Translations under genes and position numbers: made by a program
Assembly: GCA_046294735.1 (NCBI GenBank)
Contig: JBKBKB010000001.1
Span: 248,001-312,000, forward strand
Origin: 34-65-8 sp046294735
GTDB taxonomy: Bacteria; Pseudomonadota; Alphaproteobacteria; Sphingomonadales; Sphingomonadaceae
Reading direction: 5' to 3'
DNA: 64,000 nt
The notes under the pieces: generated by a model
The model's input: only the letters and a program-made list of their open reading frames with translations
Database searches by the model: none
What the model was told of the DNA's origin: nothing
Part shown: piece after piece, positions 58,136 through 64,000 of the stretch
Position numbering within the stretch: the first letter of the stretch is position 1
How the letters are laid out: the number at the start of each line of letters is the position of its first letter

Positions 58136-58477
58136 ATGTTCATTACCGCTCTCGCATTGGCCGTGCAGTCTGCCCCGGCCCCGGCTGCCGCGCTGTCCAT
58201 CGAGCAGCAGGCCGCCGTACGCTGCGCCGCCGCCTTTGCCCTGACCGCACAGGCGCAGGCACGCGGAGAAGCGGATGCCCTTTCCCTGCCGCCGATGGCG
58301 GAGCGGGGCCGGGAGTTTTTCGTACGGGTAGCCGCCCAGCTGATGGACGAGACCGGTATGGACCGCCAGCAGGTTTCCGCCGTGCTCGCGGCACAGGCCG
58401 CAGCGGTGGCCGGCAGCGGGGAAACGGTCGCCGTGGCCCGATCCTGCCTGCCATTCATGGAAGCAGCGGCCATCTGA
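58136..58477 (+). CDS. Small secreted protein, function unknown
   Basis: A 113-residue Ala-rich protein with an N-terminal hydrophobic stretch (MFITALALAVQSAPAPAAA) that looks like a signal peptide. Two cysteines (VRCAAAF and ARSCLPF) may form a disulfide. It has a helical composition and no domain that I recognise. Divergent from the aldehyde dehydrogenase. Confidence 0.5.
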   Translation: MFITALALAVQSAPAPAAALSIEQQAAVRCAAAFALTAQAQARGEADALSLPPMAERGREFFVRVAAQLMDETGMDRQQVSAVLAAQAAAVAGSGETVAVARSCLPFMEAAAI

Positions 58478-58549
58478 CCGCATTTCGCACCGGAATAGTG
58501 CGCGCAGACGCTGGACGCCGCCCTGGGCTTGCGGCATTGACTGTCCCCT

Positions 58550-59221
58550 ATGTGGCGTATCTATCAGTTCCCGCTCTGCCCGTTCAGCCGCAAGGTCCGC
58601 ATTTTGATGAGCGAGAAGGGCATTGCCTATGAACTGTGGCGAGCCAACCCGTGGGACGGCAGCGAGGAGTTCTGGAACCTCAACCAGGCAGGGCGCACCC
58701 CGGTCCTGCGGGACGAGGCGAAGAACCTGACCCTGTGTGACAGCGCGGCGATCTGCGAATATCTGGAAGAAACCGTGGAACGGGTGCCGATGATCAACGG
58801 CACCGCGCTGAACCGAGCGGAAATCCGCCGCTTGGTGGCGCTGTTTGACGAAAATTTCTTCACCGATGTCACCATGCCGCTGCTTCATGAGAAAATGAAG
58901 AAGCGGATTGTCATGCGCCAGCCGCCCAGTGGCGGCATCCTGCGCGAAGCGATGAAGCTGGCCCACCACCACCTCGACTACATCGACTGGCTCCGGCTCA
59001 ATCGCCCTTGGCTGGCGGGCGCGCAGATGAGCCTGGCCGACCTGGCCGCTGCGGCACAGATCTCGGTCGCCGACTATCTCGGCGGAATCGACTGGACCGG
59101 GCACGAGCTGGCGCATGACTGGTACCTGACGCTGAAATGCCGCCCCAGCTTCCGCCCGCTCCTTTCGGAACGAATGGAAGTGATCCAGCCGCCGCTGCAA
59201 TACGCCAATCTCGACGCCTGA
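58550..59221 (+). CDS. Glutathione S-transferase family protein
   Basis: A 223-residue protein with a thioredoxin-like N-terminal domain (YQFPLCPFSRKVRILMSEKGIAYELW, with the CPFS motif; NLNQAGRTPVL with cis-Pro; LCDSAAICEYLEE) and a helical C-terminal domain (LADLAAAAQISVADYLGGIDW). It probably conjugates glutathione or reduces disulfides; the Cys in CPFS suggests an omega/beta-type chemistry. Substrate unknown. Confidence 0.92.
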   Translation: MWRIYQFPLCPFSRKVRILMSEKGIAYELWRANPWDGSEEFWNLNQAGRTPVLRDEAKNLTLCDSAAICEYLEETVERVPMINGTALNRAEIRRLVALFDENFFTDVTMPLLHEKMKKRIVMRQPPSGGILREAMKLAHHHLDYIDWLRLNRPWLAGAQMSLADLAAAAQISVADYLGGIDWTGHELAHDWYLTLKCRPSFRPLLSERMEVIQPPLQYANLDA

Positions 59222-59280
59222 CGTGGCTGCTTGAGACTGGCTGCTGCGGCGCCCATATTCCTGTGCGGAAAGGAACCGCG

Positions 59281-59685
59281 ATGTCCGACAGCAAGACCCT
59301 GAGCGATGCCGAATGGCGCGCCCGGCTGAGCCCTGAGCAGTACCACATCCTGCGCGAGAAGGGCACTGAGCGGGCCTATACCGGCCAGTATGATAAGCAC
59401 TACGAAGCCGGCGAGTACTACTGCGCGGGCTGCGGGGCGAGGCTGTTCGACAGCGGGGCCAAGTACAACAGCGGATGCGGCTGGCCCGCCTTCACCCGCC
59501 CGGCCGAGGGCGAGGCTGTGGCGGAACACCGCGACACCACATGGGGCATGATCCGCACCGAAGTGACCTGCTCGGCCTGCGACGGGCACCTCGGCCACGT
59601 CTTTCCCGATGGTCCACCGGAACAGGGCGGCCTGCGCTATTGCATCAACAGCGCCGCGCTCGACTTCGTGCCGGAGGAGAAATAG
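59281..59685 (+). CDS. msrB: Peptide-methionine (R)-S-oxide reductase MsrB
   Basis: MsrB repairs oxidised methionine. The 134-residue protein has the two zinc-binding CxxC pairs (YYCAGCGARLF and VTCSACDGHLGHVF), the SGCGWPAF block, and the catalytic Cys in RYCINSAAL. All active-site residues are present. The start at 59281 (ATG of MSDSK) follows AAAGGAACCGCG; the longer frame upstream would overlap the GST gene. Confidence 0.96.
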   Translation: MSDSKTLSDAEWRARLSPEQYHILREKGTERAYTGQYDKHYEAGEYYCAGCGARLFDSGAKYNSGCGWPAFTRPAEGEAVAEHRDTTWGMIRTEVTCSACDGHLGHVFPDGPPEQGGLRYCINSAALDFVPEEK

Positions 59686-59772
59686 TCGGCCGCCCGTTCA
59701 CGCAGGGTTAGAACTTCCCTATGCACGGGCACATGACAGGGCGGTAACTGGCCCGAGGCGATAGCAGGGCGG

Positions 59773-61923
59773 ATGGCGAAACGAGGGAGCAGGCGGCAGG
59801 CAGCCGCCAGGCAGGAGAGCAGGAAACCAGCCCCGACCGGCTGGCGCCTGTGGCTGCGCCGTGCGGTCCTGGCCGGGATCGCGCTGGTGCTGCTCGGCGT
59901 GCTTTTTGTCGCAGTGTCGGTCCTGTTCGCGGCCCGCTCGCTGCCCGATTACGATGAACTCAAGGCATCGCAGACCGGCCAGACCATCGTGGTGCGCGCA
60001 CGCGACGGGACCGAACTGATCGCGCTCGGGCCGAGTTATGGGGAATGGCTCGATTCCAGCGAAATCCCGCAAGTTATGAAGGATGCGATGATCGCGGTGG
60101 AGGACCGCCGCTATTACTCGCACTTCGGGATTGACCCGATCCGCACCGGCGGCGCGATCCTGGAAGGGCTGACCGGGGACGACCGGATCGGCGGCACCTC
60201 CACCATCAGCCAGCAGCTGGCACGCAACGTGTTCCTCAATTCCAACCGCACGCTCGACCGCAAGATGCGCGAAGCGGTGCTGGCGATGGCGCTGGAATGG
60301 AAGTTCTCCAAGGAACAGATTCTCGAGCTCTATCTCAACAAGGTCTATTTCGGCGGCGGTGCCTATGGCATTGATTCCGCCAGCCGCCGGTTCTTCAGCC
60401 ATCCCGCCACCGAACTGTCGACGGGCGAGGCCGCGATCATCGCCGGTCTGGTCAAGGCCCCCAGCCGCTATTCCCCCACCGCCGACGTGCAGGCGGCGGT
60501 TGACCGCGCCCAGGTGGTGCTGCGGCTGATGAAGGAACAGGGCATGATCTCGCAAGGCGAGACCGTTGACATCTCCGCGGTCCAGCTGAAGGAGGAAAAG
60601 AGCCAGAACTCGGTTCGCTATTTCACCGACTGGGCGCTTCCCCAGCTCGACCTGCTGCTGCCGGAAACGTTCGAGCCGATCGAGGTCTGGACCACGCTCG
60701 ACGTCGGCATGCAGCGCGCGGCTGCGGCTGCGGTCCAGGCCAACACTCCTGGCGGGGCGCAGGGCGCGCTGGTCAGCCTTGACCGGGACGGGGCCGTGCT
60801 CGCCCTGATCGGCGGGACTGACTACGTCGAGACCAACTACAACCGGGCAACCGACGCGATGCGTCAGCCCGGCTCGGCCTTCAAGCTGTTCGTCTATCTC
60901 GCCGCGCTGGAGGCGGGCTACCGCCCCGACAGCGAAGTGGTCGATACGCCGGTGACGATAGATGGCTGGACTCCGCGCAACTCGGGTGGGGGCAATATGG
61001 GCGCGACCAACTTGCGCACCGCCTTTGCCCTGTCGATCAACACGGTCGCCGCGCAGCTCGGCAACGAAGTCGGTTTCGGTACCGTGGCCTCGATGGCACG
61101 CCGGTTCGGCATCACGACCCAGGTATCCTCGTTCCCGTCGATGGTGCTGGGCAGCTCCGAAGTCCGCCTGATCGACATGACCCGGGCTTTTGCAGCGGTC
61201 TCAGCCAAGGGGCAGTCGGTCGAACCGTACGGGATCATCCGGGTGACCACTGGCGAAGGGCGGGTGCTGTACCGGCACCAGGCCAAGGAACCGACCAAGC
61301 TGGTGCCTGACTATGTGGCCGCCGGGATGACCGACCTACTGCAGAGCGCGGTCGCCACCGGCACGGGCCGCGCCGCGCAGATCGGGCGCCCGGTGGCGGG
61401 CAAAACCGGGACCACCAGTTCCAACAAGGACGGGTATTTCGTCGGCTTCTCCAGCGGGATCACCACCGGGGTATGGATGGGGCGGGACGACAACAAGGCG
61501 GTCGCGGGTTTGCAGGGCGGCCGCGCTCCGGCCCAGGCCTTTGCCGCCTACATGCGCTATGCGGTCAAGGATCGGCCGGTGGAGGAGTTTGACACCCAGC
61601 TCAAGCTACCCGACTGGCAGTTGGAGCCGGATGACGAGTTCTACTACGGCGAACCGGGTGACTATTATTACATCGACGAACAGGGCAACCTGGTCGAACC
61701 CGGCTCCGGCGAAGGCCGTGCGCCCCTGCCGTTTCCGGTAGAAGGGGAAACCCCAGTCAATCCGGACCGGACGCCTCTGCCCCCCGGCAGCCCCCCGGGG
61801 CGCCCGCCGCCACCGCCCCCCTCAGCGGCGAGTGACGAGTTCCTGGACCGGGCCACCGGGCGTGCCGAGCCTGCCCGGGTGCAGCCTCAGCCGCGTCCGA
61901 CCCCGCCACCACCAAGCCAGTAG
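59773..61923 (+). CDS. Class A penicillin-binding protein (transglycosylase/transpeptidase)
   Basis: A bifunctional peptidoglycan synthase of 716 residues, anchored by one N-terminal helix (AVLAGIALVLLGVLFVAVSVLF). The transglycosylase domain shows AVEDRRYYSHFGIDPIR (catalytic Glu) and STISQQLARN. The transpeptidase domain shows GSAFKLF (the active-site Ser in SxxK), SINT and GKTGTTSSNKDGYFVG (the KTG triad). The C-terminal tail is a Pro-rich spacer. It resembles PBP1A/PbpC-like enzymes; exact class is not assigned. A terminator follows. Confidence 0.95.
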   Translation: MAKRGSRRQAAARQESRKPAPTGWRLWLRRAVLAGIALVLLGVLFVAVSVLFAARSLPDYDELKASQTGQTIVVRARDGTELIALGPSYGEWLDSSEIPQVMKDAMIAVEDRRYYSHFGIDPIRTGGAILEGLTGDDRIGGTSTISQQLARNVFLNSNRTLDRKMREAVLAMALEWKFSKEQILELYLNKVYFGGGAYGIDSASRRFFSHPATELSTGEAAIIAGLVKAPSRYSPTADVQAAVDRAQVVLRLMKEQGMISQGETVDISAVQLKEEKSQNSVRYFTDWALPQLDLLLPETFEPIEVWTTLDVGMQRAAAAAVQANTPGGAQGALVSLDRDGAVLALIGGTDYVETNYNRATDAMRQPGSAFKLFVYLAALEAGYRPDSEVVDTPVTIDGWTPRNSGGGNMGATNLRTAFALSINTVAAQLGNEVGFGTVASMARRFGITTQVSSFPSMVLGSSEVRLIDMTRAFAAVSAKGQSVEPYGIIRVTTGEGRVLYRHQAKEPTKLVPDYVAAGMTDLLQSAVATGTGRAAQIGRPVAGKTGTTSSNKDGYFVGFSSGITTGVWMGRDDNKAVAGLQGGRAPAQAFAAYMRYAVKDRPVEEFDTQLKLPDWQLEPDDEFYYGEPGDYYYIDEQGNLVEPGSGEGRAPLPFPVEGETPVNPDRTPLPPGSPPGRPPPPPPSAASDEFLDRATGRAEPARVQPQPRPTPPPPSQ

Positions 61924-61931
61924 CCATCAAA

Positions 61932-61961
61932 AACCCCGCCGACCGTGCGGTCGGCGGGGTT
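61932..61961. terminator. Bidirectional terminator between PBP and degP genes
   Basis: A perfect 13-bp inverted repeat (AACCCCGCCGACC with GGTCGGCGGGGTT) with a GTGC loop. An A-run lies on the 5' side and thus a T-run on the minus strand, serving degP; the plus-strand T-run is short. Confidence 0.9.
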
Positions 61962-61986
61962 CATGTCTGTTTGCCTCAAGACCCGC

Positions 61987-63516
61987 TCAGCGCAGCCGCA
62001 CCGCGCGATAGACCGGCGGTGCACCGCGCCGCTGGAACTGGAGCAGCACGGCCGTGCGACCAGCCGCCTCGGCCTCACGGATGATGTCTTCCAGTGCCTT
62101 CGCCGTCGGGACCGGGCGATAGTTGGCGGTCAGGATCACGTCACGCCGGGCCAGGCCCTTGGTGGCCGAATCCGAACTGGGATCGACCGCCGCGATCGCC
62201 AGCCCCTTGGTATCGGCGGAAATGCCTAGCTGGCGCGCGATCTCGGGCGTGATCTCTACCACACCCAGGCCCAGCTTGCCGCTGATCACGTCGCTCATCG
62301 AGGAATTGGGAGTGCTTTGCTCCTCCTCACCCTCGTCCTGGCTGAACATCTGGCTTTGGCGCAGTTGCTCCTCGCTCGGGCGGCGGCCAACTGTGACATT
62401 GAGCGTCCGCCGCTCGCCATTGCGCAGTACGACCACGGGAATGCGGGTGCCGGGCGCAACATTGGCGACCAGGAACGACAGTGTCTGGTCGGGCGTGACC
62501 TCCTTGCCATTGATGCTGAGCACGATGTCGCCGGCCTGCATCCCGGACTTCTCCGCCGCTTCACCTGGGGCAACCATCTGCACAATCTCGCCCCGGTTCC
62601 GAGGGAGGCCGAGCGAGCCAGCCAGATCTTCTGTCACCGGCTGAATCGAAACGCCAAGATAGCCGCGCTCGATCTCGCGCCCTTCCCGCAGCTTCTCCAC
62701 GATCGGGGCGGCGACCTCGGCCGGAATAGCAAAACCGATCCCGACACTGCCGCCGGTGGGGGAGATAATGGCGTTGTTCACCCCGATCACCTTGCCCTGC
62801 ATGTCGAACAGCGGGCCACCGGAATTGCCCCGGTTGATGCTGGCATCGGTCTGCAGATAGCGGTCATAGGCCCCGCCACCGGTGTTGCGCAGGACCGAAG
62901 AGATGATCCCGCTGGTAACTGTTCCGCCAAGGCCGAACGGATTGCCGATGGCAATCACCCAGTCACCCACCCGCGCCTGGCCCGAATCGCCGAACTCGAC
63001 GAATGGAAACGGCTCGCCGCGCGAAATCTTCAGCACTGCCAGATCGCTTTGGGCATCCGCACCGACCAGACGGGCTGGATATTCCGTGCCATCGGGCATG
63101 GTGACTGTAATCTGTTCCACCGTACCGCGGCCATTGGGCGCAACCACGTGGTTGTTGGTCACAACATATCCATCGGACGATATGATGAACCCTGAACCAA
63201 GGGATTGTGCCTCGCGCGTCATCGGTTGCTGCGAACGCGGATTACCGCGCTGGCCGAACAAGTCCGCAAACGGTGTTCCGGCAAACGGGTTGCCGCTGAC
63301 CTCGATCCGCTGTCGGGTGGAGATGTTCACCACCGCCGGCTGCAGCTGTGCGGTCAGATCAGCAAAACTTTCCGGCGCACCAGCCCGGGGCACGATCCGG
63401 TCCATGTGGCTCTGGTCGTTCTGAGCCACCTGGGCCCCGGCCGGGTGGCCGGTAATGAGGGAAACGGTAGCGCCACCGAGCAGCAGCGCCGTGGTCACTC
63501 CATAAGCGTACTTCAC
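61987..63516 (-). CDS. degP: Periplasmic serine protease, DegP/HtrA (Do) family
   Basis: A periplasmic quality-control protease of about 509 residues. A signal-like N-terminus (VKYAYGVTTALLLGGATVSLITG) leads to a trypsin-like domain with the catalytic His in VTNNHVV, Asp in AQSDLAVLKI, and Ser in INRGNSGGPLF. Two PDZ domains follow, the first with EKSGMQAGDIVLSINGKEVTP. The start is one of two nearby GTG codons: 63516 is preferred by spacing from AGAGGA, while 63525 is an alternative. The GTG start is unusual for the family. Confidence 0.94.
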   Translation of the reverse strand: MKYAYGVTTALLLGGATVSLITGHPAGAQVAQNDQSHMDRIVPRAGAPESFADLTAQLQPAVVNISTRQRIEVSGNPFAGTPFADLFGQRGNPRSQQPMTREAQSLGSGFIISSDGYVVTNNHVVAPNGRGTVEQITVTMPDGTEYPARLVGADAQSDLAVLKISRGEPFPFVEFGDSGQARVGDWVIAIGNPFGLGGTVTSGIISSVLRNTGGGAYDRYLQTDASINRGNSGGPLFDMQGKVIGVNNAIISPTGGSVGIGFAIPAEVAAPIVEKLREGREIERGYLGVSIQPVTEDLAGSLGLPRNRGEIVQMVAPGEAAEKSGMQAGDIVLSINGKEVTPDQTLSFLVANVAPGTRIPVVVLRNGERRTLNVTVGRRPSEEQLRQSQMFSQDEGEEEQSTPNSSMSDVISGKLGLGVVEITPEIARQLGISADTKGLAIAAVDPSSDSATKGLARRDVILTANYRPVPTAKALEDIIREAEAAGRTAVLLQFQRRGAPPVYRAVRLR

Positions 63517-63641
63517 GGGCTTCACGTCCTCTCGTTCCTTTCCTCGCCGCCGGTTGCGGCAATCCAAACTGTTGCAGACGGCCACCTAATTGGTCTGGGG
63601 CTGAACCGCGATTGAACAGATGTAATCCGTTCGACCAACGG

Positions 63642-64000
63642 TCAGCGCTGGCCGCGGAACTGCCGTAAATACTCGTTGTCGGGCGACAGGATGATGCTGC
63701 TTTCGCCCTTGCCTTCACCGGGCCCGAATGTGGCATCATAACTCTGCATGGCGCGGTAGAAATCGTAGAACCCAGCGTCCTTGCCATAGCTGTTGGCGTA
63801 GATTCGGGCTGCTTCAGCATCGGCTTCGGCGCGAATAACACGCGCCGCCCGGTCACCCTCGGCACGAATGGCCTCGGCTTCACGCTCACGCTCGGTCCGC
63901 ATCCGCACGAAGGCGGATTCAAGTGGTCGGCCTTCAGGCAGGTCAGTCCGGGCAATTCGCACGTCGATGATCTGGGCGCCGTACTCGCGGGCCTGCTCAT
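63642..64000 (-). CDS. hflC: Membrane protease regulator HflC (partial)
   Basis: The last about 119 residues of HflC, a stomatin/prohibitin-family protein that with HflK surrounds the FtsH protease. The stretch includes IIDVRIARTDLPEG, RMRTEREREAEAIRAEGDRAARVIRAEADAEAARIYA and DAGFYDFYRAMQSYDATFG. The N-terminal part lies beyond the right edge. degP follows 125 bp away, a common hflK-hflC-degP order in alphaproteobacteria. Confidence 0.93.
   Translation of the reverse strand, partial: EQAREYGAQIIDVRIARTDLPEGRPLESAFVRMRTEREREAEAIRAEGDRAARVIRAEADAEAARIYANSYGKDAGFYDFYRAMQSYDATFGPGEGKGESSIILSPDNEYLRQFRGQR

Noticed and set aside
56437..58632. A 731-residue plus-strand open frame opposite the aldehyde dehydrogenase
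   Set aside because: Antisense frame of a clear dehydrogenase gene, running into other genes; no domain seen.

Overview
The window is GC-rich and tightly packed; no gene-free stretch exceeds about 220 bp. The gene families, and a signal peptide plus PEP-CTERM protein, suggest an alphaproteobacterium of the order Sphingomonadales (Erythrobacter/Novosphingobium-like). That is an inference from protein content, since no rRNA gene is present. I found no tRNA, rRNA, CRISPR array, insertion sequence or prophage.

Layout. 1-6.1 kb (minus): rsh (cut by the left edge), a small secreted protein, an M1 lipoprotein peptidase, an unusual Rieske protein and hemF. 6.2-12.1 kb (plus): pdeM, infC with a probable AUA start, an SLC13-type transporter, then a cystathionine gamma-synthase-family enzyme followed by an ATP-grasp ligase and a degenerate SDR. 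A potential H-type pseudoknot covers the ribosome binding site of the first of these three. 12.1-21.4 kb (minus): a J-domain protein, the ybgC-tolQRAB-pal envelope operon, a HIT protein, and hisE, hisF, hisA, hisH and hisB. sspB and a small membrane protein follow on plus.

22.2-54.4 kb is a nearly complete flagellar island. flgBCDEFGHIJKL-motA-motB runs leftward from a near-consensus sigma-54 promoter. A divergent pair encodes a MotA-like/ExbD-like mini-stator candidate and meets a GGDEF gene tail to tail. flgA-flgM-flgN and a transglycosylase-flhA-fliA unit run rightward, each behind its own strong sigma-54-type promoter. A long minus-strand operon runs from a receiver-less sigma-54 activator (FlrC-like) through fliEFGHIJKLMNOPQR, flhB, fliD and fliS. 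Flagellin (fliC) is divergent from it. The regulatory logic appears to be sigma-54/FlrC-like activator, then FliA (sigma-28)/FlgM. It is not the FlaF/FlbT type, and no flhF, flhG or chemotaxis genes are seen. Several structural proteins are unusually short (FlgE 272 aa, FlgD 103 aa, flagellin 275 aa), and FliM lacks its usual CheY-binding N-terminus.

54.5-64 kb: a YbaK-type deacylase, VOC protein, glutathione-dependent formaldehyde dehydrogenase and aldehyde dehydrogenase (minus); a small secreted protein, GST, msrB and a class A penicillin-binding protein (plus); then degP/htrA and the 3' part of hflC (minus, cut by the right edge).
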